Source: Mucilaginibacter ginsenosidivorans (GTDB taxonomy: Bacteria > Bacteroidota > Bacteroidia > Sphingobacteriales > Sphingobacteriaceae). From it: a stretch of 64,000 nt of DNA. Shown piece after piece: positions 1-7,735 of the stretch. The stretch lies in the NCBI RefSeq assembly GCF_007971025.1, contig NZ_CP042436.1, positions 3,286,001 to 3,350,000 on the forward strand, in the 5' to 3' direction. Positions within the stretch are counted from its first letter, which is position 1, and every line of letters starts with the position of its first letter. The notes beneath the pieces were generated by a model. That model ran no database searches, had not been told where the DNA came from, and was given only the letters and a program-made list of their open reading frames with translations. Position numbers and translations under genes: made by a program.

Positions 1-484
1 TGTAAGTAATTTTAGCCGATGGCCTTGAGAAACGTCCATAAAGTAAACCGGTAGCTAAAGCAAAGGCCAGCAGACCCATCATCGATTCGAGCGCAGCAAC
101 GCTATTGGTGGCCATACCCTTCGGACTGATGTGCCCATAGCCCACGGTTGAGATGGTTTGCGCCGAAAAGAAGAAAGCATCCCAGAAATGCTCGAAAGTA
201 TTTGTACCCTCGGCACCATTAAGATTTTGCACACCAATAGCTAAATAAATACTTGCAAATATGACATTGATGGCCAGGTAACACGCCAGTATCAGTAACC
301 AGAATTTCCCCCATTTCATCGTTATCAGCTTGTGATAATTATCGTATGGCCTGAAAACCGGCAAACCTACCCGCTTTACGTTTACGGAGCCATCCTGCCT
401 GATAAGCGGCTGGCTTTTTATCACCGGCTGCGAACCAAAACCGAGATCGTCTTCAGGGTTATATTTTTGTTTTTTAATGGGCAT
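1..484 (-). CDS. Inward-rectifier (Kir/KirBac-type) potassium channel, C-terminal part missing
   Basis: About 161 residues are readable from an ATG at 482-484 to the window edge, with no stop, so the gene continues to the left. A soluble N-terminus of about 60 residues (starting MPIKKQKYNPEDDLGFG) precedes a first membrane helix (WLLILACYLAINVIFASIYL), a pore region with the K+ selectivity filter TVGYG within the motif TISTVGYGHISP, and a second helix. The second helix ends in LLYGRFSRPSAKITY, which resembles the M2-to-cytoplasmic-domain junction of the Kir family. This layout (two helices, TVGYG, then a C-terminal cytoplasmic Ig-like domain) is the family's known plan. The cytoplasmic domain itself lies outside the window. 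The gene is transcribed away from the trp block, so the two probably share only the intergenic region. Confidence 0.9.
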   Translation of the reverse strand, partial: MPIKKQKYNPEDDLGFGSQPVIKSQPLIRQDGSVNVKRVGLPVFRPYDNYHKLITMKWGKFWLLILACYLAINVIFASIYLAIGVQNLNGAEGTNTFEHFWDAFFFSAQTISTVGYGHISPKGMATNSVAALESMMGLLAFALATGLLYGRFSRPSAKITY

Positions 485-487
485 GGC

Positions 488-579
488 TTGGTTGATTAAG
501 TTGGGTTAAGCTGATGGAGTTATTGTGATCATTTAAACTTATTCAATCACTTAACTTGATCAACCCAATTAACTGATCA
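488..579. repeat. Imperfect inverted word repeat in the Kir/trp intergenic region
   Basis: The left part carries GGTTGATTAAGTTGGGTTAA and the right part carries CTTAACTTGATCAACCCAA. The two read as imperfect reverse complements of each other across about 90 bases. No gene or terminator T-tract is associated. It resembles other word-like repeats in spacers of this window. The function is unknown; it may be simple repeat decay. Confidence 0.4.
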
Positions 580-598
580 CGTAAAAATATCATTCCCC

Positions 599-629
599 TT
601 GCTTTTAGAAAAAACTATTTCCATATTTG
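599..629 (+). promoter_or_regulatory. Putative promoter of the trp leader transcript
   Basis: CATATTTG at 622-629 matches seven of eight positions of the Bacteroidota -7 element TANNTTTG. A TTG lies at 599-601, about 20 bases upstream, which is near the expected -33 spacing. The predicted start would fall only a few bases before the leader-peptide ATG at 640, so the 5' end would be almost leaderless. This rests on consensus matching only. Confidence 0.35.
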
Positions 630-639
630 TGCCATAACA

Positions 640-684
640 ATGAAAAATATATTAAACAATAACTGGTGGTGGCTTAACGAGTAA
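640..684 (+). CDS. trpL: trp operon leader peptide (three tandem Trp codons)
   Basis: A 14-codon frame reads MKNILNNNWWWLNE and ends in TAA at 682-684. Codons 9-11 (664-672) are three consecutive TGG triplets. Trp is the rarest amino acid, so three in a row in a tiny frame immediately ahead of tryptophan genes is the hallmark of a ribosome-mediated attenuator leader peptide. The peptide itself is not expected to have a function. Ribosome stalling at the Trp codons when charged tRNA-Trp is scarce is what matters. The downstream RNA (see the attenuator entry) has matching antiterminator and terminator segments at the right distances. Confidence 0.88.
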   Translation: MKNILNNNWWWLNE

Positions 685-756
685 TCGTAAGGCAGTCCTG
701 TTTTTGTTTGTAAAAAATATACGCAAAGGGTTGCCGCAAGGTAGCCCTTTTTTTAT
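673..756 (+). promoter_or_regulatory. Tryptophan attenuator (antiterminator/terminator switch)
   Basis: The terminator stem pairs 725-735 with 740-750 around a GCAA loop and is followed by seven T at 748-754. The alternative antiterminator pairs GGCAGTCCT (691-699) with AGGGTTGCC (727-735): nine pairs, two of them G-T, which removes the left arm of the terminator. A third small hairpin (673-691, GTAA loop, one bulged A) spans the leader stop codon. A ribosome stalled on the Trp codons at 664-672 would leave 691-699 free to form the antiterminator. A ribosome reaching the stop at 682-684 would cover it and let the terminator form. This is the classical trp attenuation geometry, read directly from sequence; in vivo function is inferred. 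Confidence 0.85.
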
Positions 757-760
757 GGCC

Positions 761-851
761 CCCGGCCCCCTGAAGGGGGAAAGCCGATTTTGGGGCGAGA
801 GATTTGGAAATTGATAATCATAAATAAATTTCCCCTTTTATGGGGTAGGGG
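761..851. repeat. Short REP/MITE-like element between attenuator and trpD
   Basis: A C5-TGAA-G5 hairpin (766-779) starts the stretch, and a CCCC-TTTTAT-GGGG hairpin (832-845) followed by TAGGGG ends it, immediately before the trpD ATG. The pattern resembles the ends of the IS200-type element at 50.97-51.54 kb, which also has C5/G5 and CCCCTAAAGGGG hairpins. The second hairpin includes GGGG tracts close enough to the trpD start to mask a ribosome site. A mobile or repetitive origin is inferred; only copies elsewhere in the genome would prove it. Confidence 0.45.
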
Positions 852-854
852 TAT

Positions 855-1847
855 ATGAAAGCGATACTTAACCATCTTTTTGAAAATAAGACATTCAGCC
901 GCGGGCAGTCGAAGGAAATACTGACCAATATTGCGAAGGGCCAGTATAACAACTCGCAAATGGCGGCATTTATGACAGCTTACTGCATGCGCAGCATCAC
1001 TGTGGATGAACTTGAGGGTTTCCGTGATGCGATGCTCGATCTATGCCTGCCTGCTGAACTGGGAACGGACGAGGTGGTGGACCTTTGCGGAACCGGCGGC
1101 GACGGGAAGGATACATTCAATATATCTACCCTGGCTTCATTCGTTGTTGCCGGAGCAGGGTATAAGGTTGCCAAACACGGCAATTACGGGGTGTCGTCGG
1201 GATGCGGGTCATCCAATGTTATCGAGTTTCTGGGTTACCAGTTCACTAACGATACCGACCATTTGAAGAAAAACATAGATAAAGCAAATATTTGTTTTTT
1301 ACATGCGCCGTTATTTCACCCGGCAATGAAAACAGTAGCCCCGATACGCCGCGAACTGGGTGTCAAAACTTTCTTCAATATGCTTGGGCCAATGGTAAAT
1401 CCGGCAAAACCAAAAAACCAAATGGTAGGCGTTTTTAGCCTTGAACTGGCTCGGATGTATGCCTACCTGTATCAAAAATCAGATGTAAAATATACCATTC
1501 TGAATGCTTTGGATGGTTATGATGAGGTTTCGCTAACGGGGGATTTTAAAACTTTTTCCGCAGAAGGCGAAAAGATCAATACAATAGAAGACCTCGGGTT
1601 CGAAAAACTTAAACCTTACGAAATAATGGGTGGAAGCACTGTTAAAGATTCGGCCGATATATTCATGCGCGTGTTAAACAATGAATCGACCCCGGCACAG
1701 GCCAACGTGGTTTTATGTAATGCCGCCATTGCAATAAGGACGATCGATCCGGGAAAATCGTTTGGTGATTGTTTTTACGAAGCCGAAGAATCGTTACTGA
1801 ACAAGAAGGCGCTGAAAAGCTTTAATACTTTAATAAGCAGTAATTAA
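855..1847 (+). CDS. trpD: Anthranilate phosphoribosyltransferase
   Basis: TrpD transfers the phosphoribosyl group of PRPP to anthranilate, the second step of the tryptophan branch. The 330-residue length is normal for the family. The PRPP/Mg-binding motif GTGGDGKDTFNIST is at about residues 79-92, and KHGNYGVSS at about 107-115 is the conserved anthranilate/PRPP site. The start at 855 is the first ATG after the repeat element and precedes a typical helical N-terminal domain. trpD is the first structural gene behind the attenuator, and trpF follows after one base, so the two are surely co-transcribed. It is unfused, unlike the trpG-trpD fusions of some enterobacteria. Confidence 0.96.
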   Translation: MKAILNHLFENKTFSRGQSKEILTNIAKGQYNNSQMAAFMTAYCMRSITVDELEGFRDAMLDLCLPAELGTDEVVDLCGTGGDGKDTFNISTLASFVVAGAGYKVAKHGNYGVSSGCGSSNVIEFLGYQFTNDTDHLKKNIDKANICFLHAPLFHPAMKTVAPIRRELGVKTFFNMLGPMVNPAKPKNQMVGVFSLELARMYAYLYQKSDVKYTILNALDGYDEVSLTGDFKTFSAEGEKINTIEDLGFEKLKPYEIMGGSTVKDSADIFMRVLNNESTPAQANVVLCNAAIAIRTIDPGKSFGDCFYEAEESLLNKKALKSFNTLISSN

Positions 1848-1848
1848 G

Positions 1849-2463
1849 ATGAGGATAAAGGTTTGTGGTTTAAAGCATGCGGAAAATATTGGAGCCGTAG
1901 CAGCATTGGGGCCCGATTATGTGGGTTTTATCTGCTACGCGCCATCACCAAGATATGCGTCCGGTCTCCAGGACGAAATATTGGCCGCTCTGCCTGAAGG
2001 TATTTATAAAACAGCGGTGTTTGTAAATGAAGATGAAGAAATTATAACTAAACTTATTGATAACTATAACTTTGACGCGGTTCAATTACATGGCAATGAA
2101 AGCCCTGAATTTTGTGAATTGTTCCGCGATAAAGCGACGGTTATCAAGGCGTTTGGTATCGACGAGGATTTTGATTTCGACAGGCTCGTCGGGTATGCGG
2201 GTAAGGTTGATTATTTCCTGTTCGATACCAAAACTCCTAAACATGGCGGATCGGGACAAAGCTTTGACTGGAGATTGCTGAACGGCTATAAATTGAATGT
2301 CCCGTTTTTTTTGAGCGGAGGTTTAAGCCTGGACAACCTGGGTGAGGTAAAGGCAATAGATCACCCTCAATTTTTCGGCGTCGATTTAAACAGTAAGTTC
2401 GAACTGGAGCCGGGGTTGAAGGATATTGATAAATTGAAAAAGGCATTTGAAATACTAAAATGA
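1849..2463 (+). CDS. trpF: Phosphoribosylanthranilate isomerase
   Basis: TrpF isomerises N-(5'-phosphoribosyl)anthranilate to CdRP on a TIM barrel. The 204-residue length fits the monofunctional enzyme. The catalytic Cys is in KVCGLKH (C6), the general-acid Asp is in YFLFDTK (D126), HGNES is at 81-85, and the phosphate-binding FLSGGL sits near the C-terminus. The start codon lies one base after the trpD stop. The stop overlaps the trpB start by four bases (ATGA), suggesting translational coupling. trpC, which normally lies between trpD and trpF in this phylum, is absent here, so indole-glycerol-phosphate synthase must be encoded elsewhere. Confidence 0.96.
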   Translation: MRIKVCGLKHAENIGAVAALGPDYVGFICYAPSPRYASGLQDEILAALPEGIYKTAVFVNEDEEIITKLIDNYNFDAVQLHGNESPEFCELFRDKATVIKAFGIDEDFDFDRLVGYAGKVDYFLFDTKTPKHGGSGQSFDWRLLNGYKLNVPFFLSGGLSLDNLGEVKAIDHPQFFGVDLNSKFELEPGLKDIDKLKKAFEILK

Positions 2464-3641
2464 AATACGGAGTAAACGAGCAAGGCTATTATGGCGATTT
2501 CGGCGGGGCATACATCCCCGAAATGCTTTATCCCAACGTCGAGGAATTGCGGCAGCAATATTTACGTATCCTGAATGATGCTGATTTTAAGGCCGAATAT
2601 GACCAATTGCTGCGCGATTACGTGGGGCGACCATCGCCCTTATACCATGCCAGGCGATATTCGGAAAAATACGAGACAAACATATTTTTTAAGCGGGAAG
2701 ACCTGAATCATACCGGTTCGCATAAGATCAACAATGCGATAGGCCAGATATTGCTTGCCATCCGTCTCGGGAAAAAACGTATCATCGCCGAAACAGGCGC
2801 TGGTCAACATGGGGTGGCAACAGCGACAGTTTGTGCACTAAAAGGCATCGAATGCGTGGTTTACATGGGCGAAGTGGATATGGAACGCCAGGCGCCAAAT
2901 GTGGCCCGTATGAAAATGCTTGGCGCTAAGGTGGTTCCGGCTACGTCCGGAAGTAAAACTTTAAAGGATGCTACCAACGAGGCCATGCGCGACTGGATCA
3001 ATAACCCAGTGGACACACACTATATCATTGGCTCGGTGGTTGGTCCTTATCCGTACCCCGAAATGGTGGCACAGTTTCAGTCCGTTATCTCGCTGGAAGC
3101 AAAAAAACAATTACTTGAGAAAACCGGAAGCGAATTACCCCAATATGTTATTGCCTGTGTAGGCGGTGGCAGCAATGCCATGGGTGTGTTTTATCATTTT
3201 TTGGATGACGAGTCGGTGAAATTAATAGCTGTGGAAGCGGCAGGACAGGGGGTTGACAGCGGCCATTCGGCAGCGACAACCTTTCTTGGTCGCGAAGGAG
3301 TATTGCATGGCAGCCGCACCATCCTGATGCAAACTGATGACGGGCAGGTAGTTGAGCCATATTCCATATCAGCTGGGCTGGATTACCCGGGCATAGGGCC
3401 ACAGCACGCGCATTTATATAAGATAAAACGTGCACAATATGTAAGTGCCACCGATGATGAGGCCTTGCAAGCGGGCTTATTGTGCTGCCAGTTGGAAGGC
3501 ATTATCCCGGCAATAGAAACGGCGCACGCCCTGGCGCATCTTGAAAAAATGAAATTTGAACCCACCGACAACGTAGTGATCTGTATTTCGGGAAGGGGAG
3601 ATAAGGATTTGAATACGTATATAAAACATTTTAATTTTTGA
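2460..3641 (+). CDS. trpB: Tryptophan synthase beta chain
   Basis: TrpB is the PLP-dependent subunit that condenses indole with serine in the alpha2-beta2 synthase. The 393-residue length is standard for the TrpB1 type. The PLP lysine lies in [10 protein letters not shown] (K89), the phosphate-binding loop GGGSNA is at 235-240, and the ETGAGQHG catalytic segment is near 111-118. The start overlaps the end of trpF by ATGA. The gap to trpA is 71 bases and filled with a word-like repeat, unusual within an otherwise tightly packed operon. Confidence 0.97.
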   Translation: MKYGVNEQGYYGDFGGAYIPEMLYPNVEELRQQYLRILNDADFKAEYDQLLRDYVGRPSPLYHARRYSEKYETNIFFKREDLNHTGSHKINNAIGQILLAIRLGKKRIIAETGAGQHGVATATVCALKGIECVVYMGEVDMERQAPNVARMKMLGAKVVPATSGSKTLKDATNEAMRDWINNPVDTHYIIGSVVGPYPYPEMVAQFQSVISLEAKKQLLEKTGSELPQYVIACVGGGSNAMGVFYHFLDDESVKLIAVEAAGQGVDSGHSAATTFLGREGVLHGSRTILMQTDDGQVVEPYSISAGLDYPGIGPQHAHLYKIKRAQYVSATDDEALQAGLLCCQLEGIIPAIETAHALAHLEKMKFEPTDNVVICISGRGDKDLNTYIKHFNF

Positions 3642-3708
3642 CCATAGTCAATAGTCCATTGACCATAGCGATTGTAGCTATCGACCATCGACCATTGACC
3701 ATCGACTG
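3640..3708. repeat. GACCATAG-word repeat in the trpB-trpA spacer
   Basis: The spacer is built almost wholly from variants of GACCATAG, GACCATCG and GACCATTG (at least five copies), with short inverted words such as ATAGC/GCTAT. The same vocabulary appears at 20425-20500, between lpdA and the MBL-hydrolase gene. No ORF or T-tract is present. It could be a genome-wide spacer repeat; function unknown. Confidence 0.65.
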
Positions 3709-3712
3709 AAAC

Positions 3713-4483
3713 ATGAACCGATTAAATAAACTTTTCGACTCGAAAAAAGATAACCTGCTATCCATCTACTTCACTGCGGGTTACCCGGCGCTTAGTACGA
3801 CAGTTGAGATCGCCGAAGCACTGGAAAAAGCGGGAGTTGACTTTTTGGAGATCGGTTTTCCGTATTCCGACCCCGTGGCAGATGGACCGACAATTCAGCA
3901 TAGTTCAGAAGTTGCACTGGAAAATGGGATGAACCTGAACCGGCTTTTTGAAGAGTTGAAAGATATCAGGCAGCGTGTCAGCATACCCATTTTATTGATG
4001 GGCTACGTAAACCCAATGGTGCAATATGGTGTAGCACGTTTCTGCAAAAAAGCTGCTGAAGTTGGTGTCGATGGCGTTATCGTACCTGATTTGCCTATGT
4101 ATGAGTATGAAAGCCTTTACTCCAAAGATTTTAAGAATAATAACCTCAGCAATATCTTCCTGGTAACCCCCCAGACGTCTGAAGAACGCATCCGCAAGAT
4201 AGACGGCCTGAGTGATAGCTTTATTTACCTGCTTTCGTCATCATCAATAACCGGTAAAAACCTCGAGGTGTCCAATTCAATAGAGGATTATTACAAGCGC
4301 GTTAAATCGATGCAATTGAAAAATCCGGCTATTATTGGCTTCGGCATATCTAATACCGACACTTTTAACAAAGCTTGTGAATATGCGCGCGGGGCTATTG
4401 TAGGCAGCGCGTTCGTAAAGTTTTTGGGAAGTGAAAATTATTTGGAACGGATTCCCGGGTTTATCCAATCAATAAGACCTTAA
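3713..4483 (+). CDS. trpA: Tryptophan synthase alpha chain
   Basis: TrpA cleaves indole-3-glycerol phosphate to indole and glyceraldehyde-3-phosphate and channels indole to TrpB. The 256-residue TIM-barrel protein shows the catalytic Glu in FLEIGFPYSDP (E46) and Asp in PVADGPT (D57), corresponding to E49 and D60 of the enterobacterial enzyme. The phosphate-binding GFGIS and GAIVGSAFV segments are near the C-terminus. It is the last gene of the trp block. Its stop overlaps the stop of the convergent gene by four bases, leaving no room for a separate terminator. Confidence 0.96.
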   Translation: MNRLNKLFDSKKDNLLSIYFTAGYPALSTTVEIAEALEKAGVDFLEIGFPYSDPVADGPTIQHSSEVALENGMNLNRLFEELKDIRQRVSIPILLMGYVNPMVQYGVARFCKKAAEVGVDGVIVPDLPMYEYESLYSKDFKNNNLSNIFLVTPQTSEERIRKIDGLSDSFIYLLSSSSITGKNLEVSNSIEDYYKRVKSMQLKNPAIIGFGISNTDTFNKACEYARGAIVGSAFVKFLGSENYLERIPGFIQSIRP

Positions 4484-4905
4484 TCTGCCACAAAGATCAT
4501 AGGGTTTTTTGCCCTTGCAACTTTTTTGAACCGGGATACGTCTGCCGTATCATTCGGATAGAAAAACAGTTCCTGTTCAGCGCTATTTTCTGCATAGCTT
4601 ATCTGCCATCTTTTTCTGAGGCTCGTGTAACCAGCCGAAGGCTCTATGCGAATGATGTCCTTTAACCGGATTATCTTCTCGGTTTTTCTGCTCGTCACAA
4701 ACAGGAATGATTCATCATAAGAAAGATTCAAAGGCGCCATATAAATGGTGTAAATACTGTAGGGCACCAGAACCAGCATCAAAACGAACAGCAAAGCTGC
4801 GACTATAGCAGGTAGCGCTGCCCAGGAAAAAAATGTAATGACAGGGACCACAGCGATTATCACTTTTTCGGGAATTAAATTACTGGATAGTTGCGTCTTG
4901 AACAA
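4480..4905 (-). CDS. Two-helix membrane protein with PH-like domain
   Basis: This 141-residue protein has two adjacent hydrophobic segments (about residues 13-30 and 32-55). A soluble C-terminal half follows, starting near SYDESFLFVTSRKTEKIIRL and rich in alternating beta-type sequence, with the pattern IRLKDI-x-RIEP. This arrangement is typical of small bacterial PH-domain membrane proteins of unknown role; the assignment is by resemblance only. It converges on trpA with a four-base overlap. The yciO-like gene lies 37 bases upstream on the same strand. Confidence 0.7.
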   Translation of the reverse strand: MFKTQLSSNLIPEKVIIAVVPVITFFSWAALPAIVAALLFVLMLVLVPYSIYTIYMAPLNLSYDESFLFVTSRKTEKIIRLKDIIRIEPSAGYTSLRKRWQISYAENSAEQELFFYPNDTADVSRFKKVARAKNPMIFVAD

Positions 4906-4942
4906 GGCTTTAAAGTTTTATCAAACATAGTCAAAAACTTTC

Positions 4943-5563
4943 TTACAGATATAATTCCAGTTCACCCTTGCCCTCACGAATCACTTCAGGCTCACCCGAC
5001 GTGCAGTCGACCACGGTTGATGCTATATTACCACCGTAACCGCCATCGATCACAATATCCACCAGATCCTGGTATTTTTCATAGATAAGTTCCGGATCAG
5101 TTGAATATTCCACCACTTCATCATCATCGTGGATAGAGGTAGATACAATAGGATTGCCTAATTGCTTCACTATCTCCCGTGCAATATCATTATCAGGCAC
5201 GCGTATACCCACCGTTTTTTTATTCGAACTCAATAGTTTCGGTACATTATGATTCGCATTAAAAATAAAGGTGAACGGCCCGGGCAGTGCCTTTTTCAGC
5301 ATACGGAACAGGGTGGTGTCTATCGGTTTGATGTAGTCCGAAATGTGGCTCAGATCGTAGCAGATGAATGAGAAATTTGCTTTTTCAGGTTTAATGCGCC
5401 TGATCTGGCAGATACGTTCAATAGCCCTGTGATTGGTAATATCGCAACCCAGGCCGTATACTGTATCGGTAGGGTAGATGATGATGCCGCCTTTACGCAG
5501 CACATCAACAACCTGCTCAATAGCTTTTGGATTAGGGTTTTCAGGATATATCTTTAGTAACAT
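4943..5563 (-). CDS. yciO: YciO/YrdC-domain protein (Sua5/TsaC superfamily)
   Basis: YrdC-domain proteins bind tRNA and nucleotide. Sua5/TsaC members make threonylcarbamoyl-AMP for the t6A37 tRNA modification, while the role of the YciO branch is less clear. At 206 residues this gene matches YciO in length and in characteristic segments: [17 protein letters not shown] near residue 25, [35 protein letters not shown] and VIREGKGEL at the end. It lacks the extra C-terminal Sua5 domain. If no other TsaC/Sua5 exists in the genome this gene would have to supply t6A synthesis; that cannot be decided from the window. Confidence 0.85.
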   Translation of the reverse strand: MLLKIYPENPNPKAIEQVVDVLRKGGIIIYPTDTVYGLGCDITNHRAIERICQIRRIKPEKANFSFICYDLSHISDYIKPIDTTLFRMLKKALPGPFTFIFNANHNVPKLLSSNKKTVGIRVPDNDIAREIVKQLGNPIVSTSIHDDDEVVEYSTDPELIYEKYQDLVDIVIDGGYGGNIASTVVDCTSGEPEVIREGKGELELYL

Positions 5564-5596
5564 ATTGATTTAGCAAATATACCGTTAGATAGTTTT

Positions 5597-5630
5597 AAAA
5601 AAGAAAAGCCATCTGCAAATGCAAATGGCT
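5597..5630 (-). terminator. Rho-independent terminator of yceI
   Basis: AGCCAT at 5607-5612 pairs with ATGGCT at 5625-5630, with inner TGCA/TGCA pairing. Read on the minus strand it is followed by TTTTCTTTTTT. It lies just after the yceI stop. Confidence 0.8.
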
Positions 5631-5656
5631 CTTCGAAATATAGGTATGAAAAATTA

Positions 5657-6193
5657 TTACGCTTGTTTAGCAAGCTGTATGTTTATCTGTAATTTAATAT
5701 CCTCGCCAACAACAATAGCGCCAGCTTCGGTTACACCATCCCAGGTAAGGCCGAATTCTTTACGGTTTACTTTGCCGGTAATTTCGAAACCGGCTTTGGT
5801 ATTGCCATAAAAGTCAGTTGCCGAACCGCCAAACTCTACATCAAGTTTTACAGGTTTGGTTACGTCTTTAACGGTCAGGTCACCTTTTAATTCATATTCA
5901 TCATCGCCTGTTTTCGTAAACGATGTAGAAGCGAACTTAATATGGGGGTATTGTTCGGCATCGAAAAACTCAGGGCCCTTCAAATGCTCGTCGCGGTGAG
6001 TCTGCGTGGTATCTATACTGTTGATGTCCAGCGAAAAATTGATCTTCGCATCGCTGAAATCTTCATTTTCCGTTTCTACAGTTCCTTCAAAACTTTTGAA
6101 AAAACCGGTTACAGTTGAAATTACGAGGTGTTTTACCTTGAATTGTACTTCTGAGTGCATTGGGTCAATAACCCATTTTGTTACGTTTGCCAT
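5657..6193 (-). CDS. YceI-family lipid-binding-like protein, cytoplasmic form
   Basis: YceI proteins are lipocalin-like barrels that bind isoprenoid or amide ligands. The 178-residue protein begins directly with TKWVIDPMHSEVQFKVKHL, the family's conserved opening, then has TGFFKSFEGTV, FDAEQYPHIKFAS and LTVKDVTKPV, all typical. No signal peptide is visible, so it is predicted to stay in the cytoplasm, unlike the periplasmic E. coli YceI. It is monocistronic, with its own promoter box and terminator. The specific ligand cannot be told from sequence. Confidence 0.93.
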   Translation of the reverse strand: MANVTKWVIDPMHSEVQFKVKHLVISTVTGFFKSFEGTVETENEDFSDAKINFSLDINSIDTTQTHRDEHLKGPEFFDAEQYPHIKFASTSFTKTGDDEYELKGDLTVKDVTKPVKLDVEFGGSATDFYGNTKAGFEITGKVNRKEFGLTWDGVTEAGAIVVGEDIKLQINIQLAKQA

Positions 6194-6227
6194 AGCTTTT
6201 TTGATTGTTTTATTTGTAAATCTTTAA

Positions 6228-6235
6228 CAAAGATA
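6228..6235 (-). promoter_or_regulatory. Putative -7 promoter element of yceI
   Basis: On the minus strand the box reads TATCTTTG, a full match to the Bacteroidota TANNTTTG element, about 35 bases before the yceI start codon. No strong -33 TTTG is evident. Confidence 0.5.
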
Positions 6236-6341
6236 AAAATATATGTTTAAACATCTATTATCATGTTGTTAAGATTACATTTTGTCGACAAAACACGTAG
6301 ACATTAACATTTAGATGATATAATTTGTTCGGAAGCGGCAC

Positions 6342-6364
6342 AAAAAAAGCCCGTTTACGGGCTT
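6342..6364 (-). terminator. Rho-independent terminator of sucC
   Basis: AAGCCCGT/ACGGGCTT inverted repeat (6347-6354 with 6357-6364), followed on the minus strand by a run of T (6342-6348). It lies about 45 bases past the sucC stop. Confidence 0.85.
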
Positions 6365-6406
6365 ATATATCTTAACTAATCAAGCAACTAAGCTCCAATC
6401 ACTGAT

Positions 6407-7600
6407 TTATAACGCAAGGACCTCTTTAACTCGTTCAGCGGCTTCCTTAAGCAGGATGGCCGAGTAAACTTTTAATCCCGAATTGTCGATCAATGCTTTT
6501 GCTTCTTCGGCATTGGTGCCTTGTAAGCGGACAATTATTGGTACATTAATATTTCCTAATTCCTGGTAAGCATCGATGACACCCTGCGCAACACGGTCGC
6601 AACGTACTATACCACCGAATATATTGATCAGGATAGCCTTTACTTTAGGGTCTTCCAATATGATATTAAAGGCGGCTTTCACCGTTTCGGCATTGGCAGT
6701 ACCGCCAACGTCGAGAAAATTCGCAGGCTCACCACCGGCAAGCTTTATAATATCCATGGTGGCCATAGCCAATCCCGCGCCGTTCACCATACAACCTACG
6801 TTACCGTCGAGTTTTACATAGTTCAGGTTCGATTTGCTCGCTTCTACTTCGGTTGGGTCCTCTTCAGCCAGATCGCGCAGGGCGGCAAAATCAGGGTGAC
6901 GGAATAAGCCGTTATCATCCAGGTTCACCTTTGCGTCAACTGCCAGTATTTTGTTGTCCGATGTTTTTAGAACAGGGTTGATCTCGAACAGCGATGAATC
7001 AGTCGCGTCATAAGCCTTATAAAGTGCGGTAACAAATTTTACCATGTCCTTAAACGCCTCGCCCGAGAGATTAAGGTTAAAAGCGATCTTACGTGCCTGG
7101 AAAGGCTGCAAACCCACTTTCGGGTCAATTTCTTCTTTAAATATCAGATGGGGGGTATGCTCTGCAACATGTTCAATATCCATACCGCCTTCGGTTGAAT
7201 ACATTACTATGTTGCGCCCTTTTGCACGATCGAGCAAAACACTGATATAAAACTCCTTGGTTTCACTTTCGCCCGGGTAATAAACATCCTGTGCAACAAG
7301 TACCTTGTTTACCTTTTTTCCCTCAGGGCCCGTTTGGGGGGTAATAAGCTGCATACCCAAAATATTGCCTGCTTTCTCTTTTACTTCATCAAGGTTTTTT
7401 GCCAGCTTAACACCTCCGCCTTTTCCACGACCACCGGCATGTATCTGCGCCTTTACAACTACCCAGCTTGAATTTAGATCCTCTTTTAGTTTTTTAGCGG
7501 CTGCAACAGCCTGTTCAACGGTTTCGGCTACAATGCCTTCCTGAACTCGTACGCCAAAGCTTTTTAAAATAGCCTTGCCCTGGTATTCGTGAATATTCAT
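6407..7600 (-). CDS. sucC: Succinyl-CoA synthetase (ADP-forming) beta subunit
   Basis: SucC is the ATP-grasp subunit of the TCA-cycle enzyme that converts succinyl-CoA to succinate with substrate-level phosphorylation. The start was placed at the ATG at 7598-7600 (MNIHEYQGKAIL), which gives 397 residues and the family's canonical N-terminus. An upstream in-frame ATG adds 14 unlikely residues. The motifs GGRGKGGGVKLAK, FEINPVLK, GAGLAMATMD and the phosphate-loop region NIFGGIVRCD are present. The partner sucD is not adjacent, so the two subunit genes are separated in this genome, a common arrangement in Bacteroidota. Confidence 0.96.
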   Translation of the reverse strand: MNIHEYQGKAILKSFGVRVQEGIVAETVEQAVAAAKKLKEDLNSSWVVVKAQIHAGGRGKGGGVKLAKNLDEVKEKAGNILGMQLITPQTGPEGKKVNKVLVAQDVYYPGESETKEFYISVLLDRAKGRNIVMYSTEGGMDIEHVAEHTPHLIFKEEIDPKVGLQPFQARKIAFNLNLSGEAFKDMVKFVTALYKAYDATDSSLFEINPVLKTSDNKILAVDAKVNLDDNGLFRHPDFAALRDLAEEDPTEVEASKSNLNYVKLDGNVGCMVNGAGLAMATMDIIKLAGGEPANFLDVGGTANAETVKAAFNIILEDPKVKAILINIFGGIVRCDRVAQGVIDAYQELGNINVPIIVRLQGTNAEEAKALIDNSGLKVYSAILLKEAAERVKEVLAL

Positions 7601-7620
7601 ATGGTGAGTAGAATTTGAGG

Positions 7621-7628
7621 CAAATCTA
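7621..7628 (-). promoter_or_regulatory. Putative -7 promoter element of sucC
   Basis: The minus strand reads TAGATTTG, a full TANNTTTG match, about 20 bases before the chosen sucC ATG. Its position between the two candidate ATGs supports the shorter start. Confidence 0.5.
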
Positions 7629-7735
7629 CAATTTTGTTTCACAAATTCAGCGCGCTTAGAATGGTGTTCGGCGATTAGTTTTCAATAATGCCAAGTAATT
7701 TCCAATCTCTAATCACTATTCACTAATTTAGCCCC

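Noticed and set aside
753..959. A 68-residue minus-strand frame through the trpD leader
   Set aside because: It reads through the repeat element (ending PPSGGRGP), a typical spurious product of such repeats, and overlaps trpD.
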